Positions 45,856-54,942 are shown, counted from the first letter of the stretch. The stretch: DNA of 64,000 nucleotides from Halarchaeum nitratireducens (GCF_014647155.1 NZ_BMOQ01000005.1:275600-339599), one strand, 5' to 3'. The notes: generated by a model from the sequence alone, not told the origin. Translations and numbers: made by a program.

Positions 45856-46347
45856 TCACTCCGACTCGTCGACGAGCGCGTCGACGAGCGTGTCGAGCGA
45901 GTAGGCCTGGAGGGGCCGCGGCGTGTCCTTCGTCCGCGAGGTGACGAACGTCGAGTTCGTCCGGTCGACCTCCTCGATGGCCTCGAAGTCGGTGATGAGG
46001 CGCTCGACGGCGTCCGAGTCGGGGAGGCGCGCGAGGACCATGAAGTCGTACTCGCCCATCGTGAAGAAGACCTGCGTGACGCCCTCGATCTCCTCGAGCT
46101 CGGCCGCGACGCCGCGGTAGCTCCCGCTGTAAGAGGTGTACACCTCGATGACGACCGTGACGCCGAGACCGAGCGCGTCGAGGTCGAGATCGTAGAGGTC
46201 GTTTTCGATAATTCCCTCCTCGCGGAGACTGTTCAGCCGGTAGTGGATGGTGGAGACGGGGATATCCGTCTCCTCGTGGAGCCGCTCGGGGCTTCCGGTA
46301 CCGAGGTCGGAGATGGCCTTCAGGAGGCGCACGTCCCGTTCGTCCAT
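45856..46347 (-). CDS. Lrp/AsnC-family transcriptional regulator
   Basis: A 163-residue regulator. The N-terminal helix-turn-helix is ETDIPVSTIHYRLNSLREEG, following the start MDERDVRLLKAISDLGTGSP. The C-terminal RAM domain has VTVVIEVYTSYSGSYRGVAA, VTQVFFTMGEYDFMVLARLP and DRTNSTFVTSRTKDTPRP. The GxYD loop suggests amino-acid or related ligand binding. It diverges from the EamA exporter gene with AT-rich palindromic DNA between them, the usual layout for an Lrp-controlled amino-acid exporter. Confidence 0.94.
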   Translation of the reverse strand: MDERDVRLLKAISDLGTGSPERLHEETDIPVSTIHYRLNSLREEGIIENDLYDLDLDALGLGVTVVIEVYTSYSGSYRGVAAELEEIEGVTQVFFTMGEYDFMVLARLPDSDAVERLITDFEAIEEVDRTNSTFVTSRTKDTPRPLQAYSLDTLVDALVDESE

Positions 46348-46545
46348 ACGGGACCGATCGCGCGACCGCCGTAATACTCCACCGGGACGGCGCGACCGCT
46401 CGACCCGACCGGAGGCGCCACCGACGTGCGCCGTGATACCGTACATTTCTCATCGTAATGCATTAGGTTAGAGGAATATCCCAGTTATACTGAAGTCTTT
46501 GTAGACAAGTTTAACACCGCTCGTCCACTACCCGTTCGTAGACAG
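46348..46545. promoter_or_regulatory. Divergent Lrp/EamA control region with palindrome
   Basis: TAATGCATTA at 46456-46465 is a perfect 10-bp palindrome in AT-rich DNA, between the two genes. The heptamer GTAGACA occurs twice in direct orientation, at 46501-46507 and 46538-46544. The EamA TATA-like AGTTTAAC lies 31-38 bp before its ATG 46546. Lrp proteins bind such AT-rich palindromes, so autoregulation and control of the exporter are likely; this is inferred. Confidence 0.6.
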
Positions 46546-47556
46546 ATGTCTCTCGCAGATACCCTCCACGGCCCCCGCACCACCGCCACGATGTTCGTGG
46601 CGCTCGCGGCGTTCTGGGGGACGTCGTTCGTCGCCATCCAGACCGGCCTCCACGCCTTCCCGCCGCTGCTCTTCGCGGCCCTCCGCTTCGGGATCGCCGG
46701 TCTCGTCGTCCTCGGCTACGCCGCCTACACGACCGCGCGCTGGTTCCCGCGGACGCGCGCCGAGTGGCTCCAAGTGACCATCGGCGGCGTCCTCGTCATC
46801 GCCGTCTATCACGGGCTCCTCTACCTCGGCGAGCGTCACGTCCCCGGCGCCGTCGCGGCCGTCATCGTCTCGCTCGCACCCATCCTCACCGCCGTCTTCG
46901 CCAGCCTCGTCCTCTCGGAGGACTCGATCGGCGGCGTCGAACTCGTCGGGTTCGGCCTCGGGATCCTCGGCGTCGTCGCGATCGCCGCACCCGGCGGTGG
47001 CGCGCTCGCTGGCGTCGGCCTCGTGCCCGTCGGCCTCGTCGTCCTCGGTACCGCGACCTTCGCGCTCGGCGGCGTGCTCACTCGCCCGCTCGCCACGTCG
47101 CTCCCCCTCCGGTCGATGCAGGCGTGGACGATGCTCGTCGGCGCCGCGCTGCTCTTCGGCGGCGCGGGCCTCCGCGGCGAGTCGTTCGCCGCGATCCACT
47201 GGACCCCCGGATCGATCGCCTCCCTCGCCTACCTCACCGGCATCTCGGGTGTGCTCGCCTTCCTCCTCTACTTCGAGCTCCTCGATCGGGCCGGTCCGAG
47301 CACCGTTCACCTCGTCAGCTACCTCGAACCGGTCGTCGCCACCGTGATGAGCGTCGCCCTGCTCGGTCAAGGCGTCGGCCCCACGACCGCCGTCGGCTTC
47401 CTCGCGGTCTTCACCGGCTTCGTCGTCGTCGAACGCGACCGCTTCGCCGTCTTCGACGACGCCCGCGAGCGCGCCCGGCTCGCCTACGTCCGCCTCGTCC
47501 ACAGCGAGCACGTCCCGTCGAGCGGCCGGCACGGCTACGAGCGCGCCGACGACTGA
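46546..47556 (+). CDS. EamA-family (DMT) transporter
   Basis: A 336-residue protein with ten predicted transmembrane helices in two EamA repeats. The start AALAAFWGTSFVAIQTGLHA region carries the family WGxxFV motif. ERHVPGAVAAVIVSLAPILT closes the first repeat, and YLEPVVATVMSVALLGQGVG the second. Members export amino acids or metabolites. A basic-acidic cytoplasmic tail follows the last helix. The divergent Lrp gene suggests an amino-acid or related substrate. Confidence 0.93.
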   Translation: MSLADTLHGPRTTATMFVALAAFWGTSFVAIQTGLHAFPPLLFAALRFGIAGLVVLGYAAYTTARWFPRTRAEWLQVTIGGVLVIAVYHGLLYLGERHVPGAVAAVIVSLAPILTAVFASLVLSEDSIGGVELVGFGLGILGVVAIAAPGGGALAGVGLVPVGLVVLGTATFALGGVLTRPLATSLPLRSMQAWTMLVGAALLFGGAGLRGESFAAIHWTPGSIASLAYLTGISGVLAFLLYFELLDRAGPSTVHLVSYLEPVVATVMSVALLGQGVGPTTAVGFLAVFTGFVVVERDRFAVFDDARERARLAYVRLVHSEHVPSSGRHGYERADD

Positions 47557-47650
47557 CGCGTCCGCCCCGTCGGAGGCACGGAGACGCGAACGGAGCGTGG
47601 TGTGGGGCGACGCCGATCGTATTATCGGGCGCGCGCCCGTTCGGTTCGGT

Positions 47651-48301
47651 ATGGTCTCCGCACGTACCCTTCTCGCGCTCCTCGTGGGCCTCGCGATCCT
47701 CACGCAGCCCGTCGTCGGCGACCCGCCCGGCCTCGACACGCAGTACACCTACGGAGCGACGCCGTTCGGCGCTGACGACGGCGAAGCCGTCCACTCACTC
47801 TACCACCTTCCAGCGGTCGGGTACGGCGTCGACTCGCAGCTAACCGTCGTCCGACAGGCCGCGAACGACACCGTCACCCGGCCCGTCGACGAGGTTCCGC
47901 CGGAGGTCGAACGTCTCACCGAGGTCCGATTCCTCGCTGACGACCGTGGTGACCAGTACTACCGCCTCGATGCCCGCATCGACGGCGAGACGTTCACGCT
48001 GAACGCGACGCCGGTCTCGGCGCGCGCCGTCGCCGCCGACCTCGCGGTCGCGCCCGCCGACGCTCCCGCGCCGATCCGCGACGCCCTCGACGGGAACGCG
48101 ACGAGCAGGCAGTCGTACCCCGCGGCCGTCCTCCGGACGGACGACGGCTACGCGCTCGTCCGCACCGTCGCCACCGAGCGCGTCCCCGACCCCTACACCG
48201 TCCCGAAGATCGCCGCGTACGGCTTCGCCGTCGCGCTCGTCGTCTGGGGGTGTCTCTCCGTCTATCGCGAGCGCGTCAAGCGCGAGACCCGACGTCAGTA
48301 A
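47651..48301 (+). CDS. Secreted or membrane-anchored haloarchaeal protein, 216 aa
   Basis: MVSARTLLALLVGLAILTQP is a Sec signal peptide. The exported part of about 160 residues is beta-rich with N-x-T sites (NDT, NAT twice), and a C-terminal transmembrane helix (IAAYGFAVALVVWGCLSVY) is followed by a basic anchor. It should sit at the outer surface, anchored at its C-terminus. ATG 47651 is chosen because the signal peptide starts there. Its end overlaps the convergent methylase gene by seven bases. I recognise no family. Confidence 0.72.
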   Translation: MVSARTLLALLVGLAILTQPVVGDPPGLDTQYTYGATPFGADDGEAVHSLYHLPAVGYGVDSQLTVVRQAANDTVTRPVDEVPPEVERLTEVRFLADDRGDQYYRLDARIDGETFTLNATPVSARAVAADLAVAPADAPAPIRDALDGNATSRQSYPAAVLRTDDGYALVRTVATERVPDPYTVPKIAAYGFAVALVVWGCLSVYRERVKRETRRQ

Positions 48302-49056
48302 CCGTCGTCGTCGACGGAGTCCTTCCGGCCGTTGCCCTCGATGTGCCAGCGTGCGCGGCGCAGGATCCCGTGGAGGGTGTTGATTTCGCGGCCCGTCGGG
48401 TGCGCGCGCCCGAGGATCCGACGCAGCATCCGGCCGGTCTTCGCCTGTTTCTCGTCGGGGTAGTCAACGAGCGAGAGGAAGTCGTCGAAGTGGTCGTAGA
48501 ACGCCTCGATCTCGTCCTCCGTCGCGCGGTGGACGGCGACGTCCGGCAGTTGGGTCTCGTCCACGGTGAGGTCGCGGAGTTCGTAGAGCGCGATGGTCGC
48601 GGCCTGCCCGAGGTTCAGGACGGGGTAGTCGGCGCTCGCGGGGATCGAACACACCTCGTCGAAGCGCTCGATCTCGCGGTTGTGGAGGCCGACGCGCTCG
48701 CGTCCGAAGACGAGACACGTCGGGGCCTCGACGTCGCGGAGGCTCCCCGCGAGCTCGTCCGGCGTTCGGAACGGGAAGCGGACGTGCTTGGTCGCGTCCT
48801 CGTTCGTGATCGCGGTGAAGCCCACGGTGTGGAAGGTCTCGACGAGGAAGTTGAGGTCGACCACCTCGGCGTCGGGGAGGACGTCCTCTCGCGCCTGCCC
48901 GGCGTAGCCGTAGGCCTCCGACTCCCGAGAGAGGTCCGGCGGATCGACGAGGTAGAGGTCCTCGAAGCCGAAGTTCTTCATCGCGCGGGCGATCGTGCCG
49001 ACGTTCCCGGACGTCTCGGCGTCCACGACGGCGACGGCGGGGGGGCTGGCTCCCAT
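48295..49056 (-). CDS. SpoU/TrmJ-type RNA 2'-O-methyltransferase
   Basis: A 253-residue knotted methylase. The N-terminus PAVAVVDAETSGNVGTIARAMKNFG is the first SpoU motif (only part quoted as signature: NVGTIARA). TCLVFGRERVGLHNREIE is the SAM loop and ADYPVLNLGQAATIALYEL is the trefoil-knot end. A C-terminal helical tail of about 70 residues matches TrmJ, which methylates position 32 of tRNA. The exact target is not proven by sequence. ATG 49056 is chosen; upstream codons are shadow. Confidence 0.9.
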   Translation of the reverse strand: MGASPPAVAVVDAETSGNVGTIARAMKNFGFEDLYLVDPPDLSRESEAYGYAGQAREDVLPDAEVVDLNFLVETFHTVGFTAITNEDATKHVRFPFRTPDELAGSLRDVEAPTCLVFGRERVGLHNREIERFDEVCSIPASADYPVLNLGQAATIALYELRDLTVDETQLPDVAVHRATEDEIEAFYDHFDDFLSLVDYPDEKQAKTGRMLRRILGRAHPTGREINTLHGILRRARWHIEGNGRKDSVDDDGY

Positions 49057-49150
49057 CGCTACCCGATAGCCGCCGTGTCGACAAAAGGGGCGCGCACCGC
49101 CGGCACGATGGACCGCGGGTTCTATAGCGTTGGCCGCCGCGGGCTCACGT

Positions 49151-50281
49151 ATGCACACCGTGGACGCCGCCGGCCTGCGGATCGGCGACGACCACCCCCC
49201 GCGTATCATGGGGGTGTTGAACGTCTCGAAGGAATCTCCGTACTCGCCGAGCGTCTTCGACGACCCCGACGAGGCCGCCGCTTACGTCGAGTCGGAGCTC
49301 GTCGCGGAGGGGGCCGACATCGTGGACGTCGGCCTCGAATCCGCGAACAAGCGCCTCGACGTCTTGGACGAGGCGGCGGAGCTCGAACGCCTCGACACGG
49401 CCATCGAGACGATCGAGCGCGTCGACGGCGCCGACGACGTGACCTTCAGCATCGAGACGCGCTACGCGGCGGTCGCGGACGCGGCCCTCGAAGCGGGGTT
49501 CGACATGGTCAACGACGTCTGCGGCTTCGCGGACCCCGAGATGCCTGCCGTCTGTGAGAAACATGACGCCGCGGTCGTGAAGATGGCGTCGCCGCCCGAC
49601 CTCGAACGCCCCGGCGCGATCGAGGACGTCGACGACATCTACGACGCGCTCGCGCGCAACGGCTTCACGGAGAAGACGATCCTCGATCCGGCCTTCGGTG
49701 GATGGAGCGAAGCGAAAACGCTGGCCGACGATCGGGAGACCTTCGAGCGCCTCCGCGAGTTCCGCGGATACGGTCGCCCGATCCTCGTCTCGATCAACCG
49801 CAAGAACTTCCTGCGCGACATCGCCGGTCGTTCGACGGAGGAGGCCCTCCCCGTCTCGCTCGCCGCGACGTCGATGGCGGTCGAGCGCGGCGCGCACGTG
49901 ATCCGAACGCACGACGTCGCGGAGACCCGCGACGCCGCCCTCGTCGGCCACGCCTTCACCCGCGAGCGCCACCGCGACCGGGCCGTCGAGGAACTCGACG
50001 TCACGACCGTCCGGGAGGCCGAGCGCCACATCGCCCGTCTCGGCGGGAACGCCGCGGCCGCCGAGGACGCGGTCGCGCACGCCTACGAGGTTCGGCCACC
50101 CGCGGACATGCGTCACACGCTCGTCAGCGCCGCGTCTGACACGGACGTCGTCTGCACGGGCCACGAGACGCTCTTCGTCGCCGGCACGACGACGGAATTG
50201 GAGGCCTTCGCGGACCGGATAACGAGCGCGTCGAAGGCGCTCGCGGGGATTGCCGGGGAGATCCGGTCGAGCGTGGAGTAA
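49151..50281 (+). CDS. folP: Dihydropteroate synthase (archaeal type, with C-terminal extension)
   Basis: A 376-residue protein with a pterin-binding TIM barrel: PPRIMGVLNVSKESPYSPSV, GADIVDVGLESAN, SIETRYAAVADAALEAG, MVNDVCGFADPE and DPAFGGWSE are the loops. The C-terminal 100 residues extend beyond bacterial FolP. It joins pterin diphosphate and an aminobenzoate unit. The next gene encodes the pterin pyrophosphokinase MptE, so the two make successive steps. ATG 49151 is chosen because the barrel starts shortly after. Confidence 0.9.
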   Translation: MHTVDAAGLRIGDDHPPRIMGVLNVSKESPYSPSVFDDPDEAAAYVESELVAEGADIVDVGLESANKRLDVLDEAAELERLDTAIETIERVDGADDVTFSIETRYAAVADAALEAGFDMVNDVCGFADPEMPAVCEKHDAAVVKMASPPDLERPGAIEDVDDIYDALARNGFTEKTILDPAFGGWSEAKTLADDRETFERLREFRGYGRPILVSINRKNFLRDIAGRSTEEALPVSLAATSMAVERGAHVIRTHDVAETRDAALVGHAFTRERHRDRAVEELDVTTVREAERHIARLGGNAAAAEDAVAHAYEVRPPADMRHTLVSAASDTDVVCTGHETLFVAGTTTELEAFADRITSASKALAGIAGEIRSSVE

Positions 50282-50297
50282 CGAGAAAGCTTATGCC

Positions 50298-50400
50298 GGA
50301 AGCCCCGCAACCCCGGATTGGAGGCCGAGGCCCCGCGCTGGTAGGAGTACACTACAAACTGCGGGGGCTCGGCTCGAACCACCGCGACCCGAAAAATTTC
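50298..50400 (+). other. Strong conserved-looking hairpin between folP and mptE, candidate structured RNA
   Basis: CCGAGGCCCCGC (50325-50336) pairs with GCGGGGGCTCGG (50361-50372), 11 of 12 pairs. Inside is an asymmetric internal loop, then GTAG (50341-50344) and CTAC (50352-50355) closing the loop GAGTACA. An earlier AGCCCCGC (50301-50308) could compete for the same 3' arm. A TATA-like AAAGCTTATG precedes it at about 50286-50295, and GAAAAATTT at 50391-50399 follows as TATA for mptE. It is not a tRNA: the cloverleaf does not form on either strand. It may be a small RNA or an attenuator. Confidence 0.5.
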
Positions 50401-50427
50401 TCGCGCCCCCACGCCGACTAGTCACCC

Positions 50428-51099
50428 GTGCAGTTCCACACGTGGGAACCCGCCTACGAGGCGATCCTCCGCGACTTCGGCTACGACCGCGACGGCGACG
50501 AGGCCGCGCGTGACGAGCTCGCCGCGCTCGTGAGTGACTTCGACGTCTCGCGCCTCGACGCGACCGGCGAGACGGTCGCCGTCGTCGGCGCCGCGCCCGC
50601 GCTCCCGGACGACCTCGACGCCGTCGCGGACGCCGATCGCGTCTTCGCCGCCTCGACCGCCGCGGACGTCCTGCGCGAACGCGGTCTCGCCGTCGACGTC
50701 CACGTCACCGACCTCGACAAGAACCCCGAGACGAGCCGCGAGCTCGCCCGCGAGGGGACGCCGGTCGCCGCGCACGCCCACGGCGACAACCGCGACCTCG
50801 TGGCCGAGTGGGTGCCGAAACTCGACGGCGCGAACGTCCTCGGCACGACGCAAGCCCGGCCCGTCGACGGCGTCCGGAACTTCGGCGGCTTCACCGACGG
50901 CGACCGGGCGGCGTTCCTCGCGGACGCCGTCGGCGCCGAGCGGTTGCGCTTCGCCGGCTGGGACTTCGACGACGCCCCGGACGACGCGAAACGCCGCAAG
51001 CTCCGGTGGGCGGCGCGCCTCCTCACGTGGCTGGAGGATCGCCGCGACGAGCGCTATCCGATCCTCGACGGTCACCGGGACCTCGACTGGCTCCCCTGA
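50428..51099 (+). CDS. mptE: 6-hydroxymethyl-7,8-dihydropterin pyrophosphokinase MptE
   Basis: A 223-residue archaeal enzyme of the DUF115 fold, replacing bacterial FolK. FHTWEPAYEAILRDFGYDRD opens it, AVVGAAPALPDD is the nucleotide loop, VDVHVTDLDKNPE holds the Asp-rich metal site, and AHAHGDNRDLV and FGGFTDGDRAAF follow. It transfers pyrophosphate from ATP to the pterin hydroxymethyl group. The start is GTG 50428, with AAAAATTT about 27-34 bp upstream. Neighbour folP uses its product. Confidence 0.92.
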   Translation: MQFHTWEPAYEAILRDFGYDRDGDEAARDELAALVSDFDVSRLDATGETVAVVGAAPALPDDLDAVADADRVFAASTAADVLRERGLAVDVHVTDLDKNPETSRELAREGTPVAAHAHGDNRDLVAEWVPKLDGANVLGTTQARPVDGVRNFGGFTDGDRAAFLADAVGAERLRFAGWDFDDAPDDAKRRKLRWAARLLTWLEDRRDERYPILDGHRDLDWLP

Positions 51100-51166
51100 C
51101 CGTCGGAACCCGTGACCCTCTCCGCGGTCTCGGGCTTTAACCGCGGGTCGGCGCTTCGACTCGGAC

Positions 51167-51958
51167 GTGAACGAGACCACGGACGCGGTGCGATCGCGGA
51201 GCGGTCTGGACGGAAAGACGGCGGTCGTCACGGGCGCGTCGGCGGGGATCGGACGCGCGATCACCGAGGTCTTCGCGGCGGACGGCGCGGACGTCGTCGT
51301 CTGCTCGCGTACGCTCGGTGACGTCGAGGCCGTCTCGGACGCGTTCGCGGCCCTCCCGGGCGACGTCGAACCGGTCGAGGCGGACGTAACGGATCGCGAC
51401 GACGTCGCGGCGCTCGCCGAGGCCACCGAAGGGGCGTTCGGCGGCGTCGACGTCCTCGTGAACAACGCGGGCGGGAACGCCGCGATGGCTCCCACGGGGG
51501 AGTACGAACCCGGACTCTGGGACGAGACGATCGGGGTCAACCTCACGGGCGTCTACAACGTCACGCACGCCTTCGCGGACGCGCTGCGCGCGGGCGGACC
51601 GAGCGCGGTCGTGAACGTCGCCAGCATGGCCGGCGAGTACGGCGTCGAGAACATGGGCCCGTACGGCGCCGCGAAGGCCGGCGTCATCGCGTTCACGCGA
51701 TCGCTCGCCCGCGAGTGGGCGGACGCGGACGTCCGCGCGAACGCGGTCTCGCCGGGCTTCATCGCCACGGAGAAGCTCCGTGAGAACTTCGGGCTGGACG
51801 CCGAGATCGATCGCGGGAACGCGGACCGGAAGTGGGGGACGCCCGCGGAGGTCGCGGACCTCGTGCGCTTCCTCGCCAGCGACGCGGCCTCGTTCGTCGA
51901 CGGCCAGTCCGTCCGCATCACGGGGACGCCGAACACGTACGAGGTGCCCGATCGCTGA
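51167..51958 (+). CDS. Short-chain dehydrogenase/reductase (SDR)
   Basis: A 263-residue classical SDR. TAVVTGASAGIGRAITEVFA is the cofactor loop, VLVNNAGGNAAM the NNAG motif, NVASMAGEYGVENMGPYGAAK carries catalytic Ser and the YxxxK pair (YGAAK), and VSPGFIATEKL follows. Close to 3-ketoacyl reductase-type SDRs. The acidic residue pattern after strand two (VCSRTLGDVEA) suggests NADP preference, weakly. Start is GTG 51167. The substrate is unknown. Confidence 0.9.
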   Translation: MNETTDAVRSRSGLDGKTAVVTGASAGIGRAITEVFAADGADVVVCSRTLGDVEAVSDAFAALPGDVEPVEADVTDRDDVAALAEATEGAFGGVDVLVNNAGGNAAMAPTGEYEPGLWDETIGVNLTGVYNVTHAFADALRAGGPSAVVNVASMAGEYGVENMGPYGAAKAGVIAFTRSLAREWADADVRANAVSPGFIATEKLRENFGLDAEIDRGNADRKWGTPAEVADLVRFLASDAASFVDGQSVRITGTPNTYEVPDR

Positions 51959-51976
51959 GCCGAGGACAGTACCGTT

Positions 51977-53413
51977 ATGCCGACGCCGGCCGACTCCCCA
52001 CCCGTGCAACTGTTCTGGCACCGGCAGGATCTCCGCCTGCACGACAACCGCGGGCTCGCGGCGGCCGCGGACGCCGCCGAGGGCGAGGCGGTCATTCCGG
52101 TGTTCGTCTTCGACGACGACGTGCTCGCATACGGGAGCGATCGGCGCGTGGCGTTCATGCTGGAGGCGCTCGCCGAACTGCGCGACGCCTACCGGGCTCG
52201 CGGGAGCGACCTGCTCGTGCGCCGCGGCGATCCCTCCGGGGTGCTCCCGGACCTCGCACTCGAACGCGACGTCGACGCGGTCCACTGGAACGCGGACTAC
52301 TCGGGGTTGGCACAGGAGCGCGACGAGGCGGTCGCGGACGCGCTCTCGGCGGCGGGCGTCGAGACTCACCGGCACCACGACGCGGTGATCCACGAGCCCG
52401 GCGACATCCGGACGAACGCGGGCGACCCCTATCAGGTCTACACCTACTTCTGGAAGAAGTGGCGCGATCGGGACAAGCCCGACCCGTTCGACGCGCCGGG
52501 GGCCGACTCGCTCGCCGCGGTCGCGGGCGACGACCTCCCCGCGATCGACGCGCTCGGCTTCGACGAACCGGACATCGACCTCCCGCGCGCCGGTCACGAC
52601 GCCGCGGCGGCGCGCCTCGATCGCTTCTGCGACGCGGACGTCTACGACTACACCGACGGCAGGGAGTACCCCGCGCGCGAGGGGACGGCGCGCGTCTCGC
52701 AGGACCTCGCGTACGGGACGCTCGGCCCGCGAGAGGCGTACGCGCGGACCGCCGAGGCGATGACTGGTGCCGACGACGAGGGCGAACGCGAGGGCGTTGA
52801 TGAGTTCCAAAGCCAGCTCGCGTGGCGCGAGTTCTACGCGCAGGTCCTCTACTTCAACCCCGAGGTGGTCTCGGAGAACTACGACGACTACGAACACCCG
52901 ATCCCGTGGCGGAACGACGCCGACGAGATCGCGGCGTGGAAGGCGGGCGAGACCGGCTACCCGATCGTCGACGCGGGGATGCGCCAACTGAAACGGGAGG
53001 GGTACGTCCACAACCGCGTGCGGATGGTCGTCGCCTCGTTCCTGACGAAGGACCTCCTCACCGACTGGCGCGTCGGCTACGCGCACTTCCGCGAACACCT
53101 CGTGGACCACGACACGGCGAACGACAACGGGGGCTGGCAGTGGGCGGCCTCGACGGGGACGGACGCCCAGCCCTACTTCCGGATCTTCAACCCCCAGACG
53201 CAGGGCGAGAGGTACGACCCCGACGCGGCGTACATCCGCGACTACGTCCCGGAGCTCGCGGACGTTCCCGCGGCGAAAATCCACGAGTGGCCCGAACTCG
53301 ACGCCGCGGAACGCACCGACCTCGCGCCCGGCTATCCGGCCCCGATCGTCGATCACGGCGAGCGCCGCGAGGCCGCAATCGAGGCCTTCGAGACCGCGCG
53401 CGGCGAGGAGTAG
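51977..53413 (+). CDS. phr: Deoxyribodipyrimidine photolyase
   Basis: A 478-residue light-driven DNA repair enzyme. The N-terminal alpha/beta domain has QLFWHRQDLRLHDNRGL. The FAD-binding helical half has EFQSQLAWREFYAQVLYFNP, TGYPIVDAGMRQLKREGYVH, RVRMVVASFLTKDLLTDWR and the NDNGGWQWAASTGTDAQPYF/RIFNP sequence. It splits cyclobutane dimers, vital for a sunlit hypersaline habitat. Full length with no frame break. It follows the SDR gene by 18 bp, so the two may be co-transcribed. Confidence 0.95.
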   Translation: MPTPADSPPVQLFWHRQDLRLHDNRGLAAAADAAEGEAVIPVFVFDDDVLAYGSDRRVAFMLEALAELRDAYRARGSDLLVRRGDPSGVLPDLALERDVDAVHWNADYSGLAQERDEAVADALSAAGVETHRHHDAVIHEPGDIRTNAGDPYQVYTYFWKKWRDRDKPDPFDAPGADSLAAVAGDDLPAIDALGFDEPDIDLPRAGHDAAAARLDRFCDADVYDYTDGREYPAREGTARVSQDLAYGTLGPREAYARTAEAMTGADDEGEREGVDEFQSQLAWREFYAQVLYFNPEVVSENYDDYEHPIPWRNDADEIAAWKAGETGYPIVDAGMRQLKREGYVHNRVRMVVASFLTKDLLTDWRVGYAHFREHLVDHDTANDNGGWQWAASTGTDAQPYFRIFNPQTQGERYDPDAAYIRDYVPELADVPAAKIHEWPELDAAERTDLAPGYPAPIVDHGERREAAIEAFETARGEE

Positions 53414-53456
53414 CGCGCCGCGCCACCGGCCTCGGGCGGTCGTCCGCGTCCCGCGC

Positions 53457-54227
53457 TCAAAGGAGGGACGCGACGTCGCCGAGGTCGTCGACGACGTACG
53501 TCGGCTCGATCTCGGAGGCGGCGACGTCCTCGCGCGCCGAGACGCCCGAGCAGACGAGCGCGGTGTCCATCCCCGCGCGCTCGCCCATCAAGACGTCCGT
53601 TTCGAGGTTGTCGCCGATCATCAAACAGTTGTGGACGTCCGCGCCGACCTCGGCGGCGGCGAGATCCGCCATCCGCGTCTCCGGCTTCCCCACCACGACC
53701 GGCTCTTGGTCCACCATCCCCTCGATCGCGCTCACGAACGCGTTCGCGCCCGGGACGGGACCGTCCTCCTCGGGCGTCGTCCGGTCGCGGTTCGTCGCCA
53801 CGAACACCGTCCCCGGCCCGAACGCGCGGAGCGTGCCGGTGAGGCGCGCGAAGTCCACGCGGTCGTCGTAGCCGGCCACGACGACGTCCGCCCGTCCCTC
53901 CGTCGAGAGCGTCAGACCCGCGTCCTCGATCTCGGCCTCGACGGTGTCCTGCCCCATGACGTGGACGTCCGCGTCCGGGCGGTGCTCGGCGAGGTAGGCG
54001 GCGGTCGCCCACGCCGCGGTCACGACGGGTTCGCCCTCGTAGTCGATGCCGATCGCGTCGAGCCGGCTCGTCACCTCGTCGCGGCGGACGCCGGTGTTGT
54101 TCGTGAGGAAGACGATCGGGACGGCGGCATCACGGAGCGCGCGCAGGCCCGCGTTCGCGGCGGGGATGGCGCTTCGCCCGCGCCAGACGGTTCCGTCGAG
54201 GTCGACGAACGCGGCGGCGTACGACAC
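53457..54227 (-). CDS. HAD-IIA family sugar-phosphatase-like hydrolase (NagD type)
   Basis: A 256-residue HAD phosphatase. Motif I is FVDLDGTVWRGR with the nucleophile Asp, motif II IVFLTNNTGVRRDE, then VVGKPETRM for the Lys, and motif IV MIGDNLETDVLMGERAGM. The cap is the large C2 type of the NagD/4-nitrophenylphosphatase/phosphoglycolate phosphatase group. The substrate is not readable. Convergent with phr and divergent from sod. Confidence 0.92.
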   Translation of the reverse strand: MSYAAAFVDLDGTVWRGRSAIPAANAGLRALRDAAVPIVFLTNNTGVRRDEVTSRLDAIGIDYEGEPVVTAAWATAAYLAEHRPDADVHVMGQDTVEAEIEDAGLTLSTEGRADVVVAGYDDRVDFARLTGTLRAFGPGTVFVATNRDRTTPEEDGPVPGANAFVSAIEGMVDQEPVVVGKPETRMADLAAAEVGADVHNCLMIGDNLETDVLMGERAGMDTALVCSGVSAREDVAASEIEPTYVVDDLGDVASLL

Positions 54228-54339
54228 GTCGTCCGAGTTCGCGGCCCGCCCTCGTAAACCCCACCGTGTCGCGCGCTATCCGCCCCCTCCTCAACCTTTA
54301 ACAGTACGCCGGCCGGAGTTCCAGTCGAGGAGATTCACC

Positions 54340-54942
54340 ATGACTGATTACGAGCTGCCGGCGCTGCCGTACGAGTACGACGCACTGGAACCATCGATCA
54401 GCGAGCAGGTGCTGAACTGGCATCACGACACGCACCATCAGGGATACGTAAACGGGTGGAACGCGGCCGAGGAGACCCTCGAAGAGGCCCGCGAGGAGGG
54501 TGACTTCTCGGATTCGGCGGGTGCGATCCGGAACGTGACGCACAACGGCTCCGGGCACGTGCTGCACACGCTGTTCTGGGAGTCGATGAGCCCGAACGGC
54601 GGCGACGAGCCCGCCGGCGCGCTCGCCGCGCGCATCCAGGAGGACTTCGGCTCCTACGAGGCGTGGAAGGGCGAGTTCGAGGCGGCGGCGTCCGCGGCCG
54701 GTGGCTGGGCGCTCCTCGTCTACGACACGCACAGCAACCAGCTGCGGAACCTCGTCGTGGACAAGCACGACCAGGGTGCGCTCTGGGGCGCCCAGCCGAT
54801 CCTCGCACTCGACGTCTGGGAGCACTCGTACTACTACGACTACGGTCCGGCCCGCGGCGACTTCATCGACGCGTTCTTCGACGTCGTCGACTGGGAGACG
54901 CCCGCCGACCGCTACGAAGAGGCCGTGGCGCGCTTCGAGTAA
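54340..54942 (+). CDS. sod: Superoxide dismutase (Mn/Fe family)
   Basis: A 200-residue enzyme. Metal ligands are the His in NWHHDTHHQGYV (H28), the His in VLHTLFWESM, and the Asp and His of LDVWEHSYYYDY. The GGWALLVYD motif lies between. Haloarchaeal SODs use manganese. ATG 54340 is preceded by GAGGAG, an unusual Shine-Dalgarno-like site, and TTTAACAG sits upstream at about 54297. The gene is full length and transcribed alone. Confidence 0.96.
   Translation: MTDYELPALPYEYDALEPSISEQVLNWHHDTHHQGYVNGWNAAEETLEEAREEGDFSDSAGAIRNVTHNGSGHVLHTLFWESMSPNGGDEPAGALAARIQEDFGSYEAWKGEFEAAASAAGGWALLVYDTHSNQLRNLVVDKHDQGALWGAQPILALDVWEHSYYYDYGPARGDFIDAFFDVVDWETPADRYEEAVARFE

Noticed and set aside
50282..50400. 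A tRNA gene between folP and mptE
   Set aside because: GGTTCGAGCC on the minus strand looks like a T-loop, but the stem bases do not pair on either strand and no anticodon arm forms.
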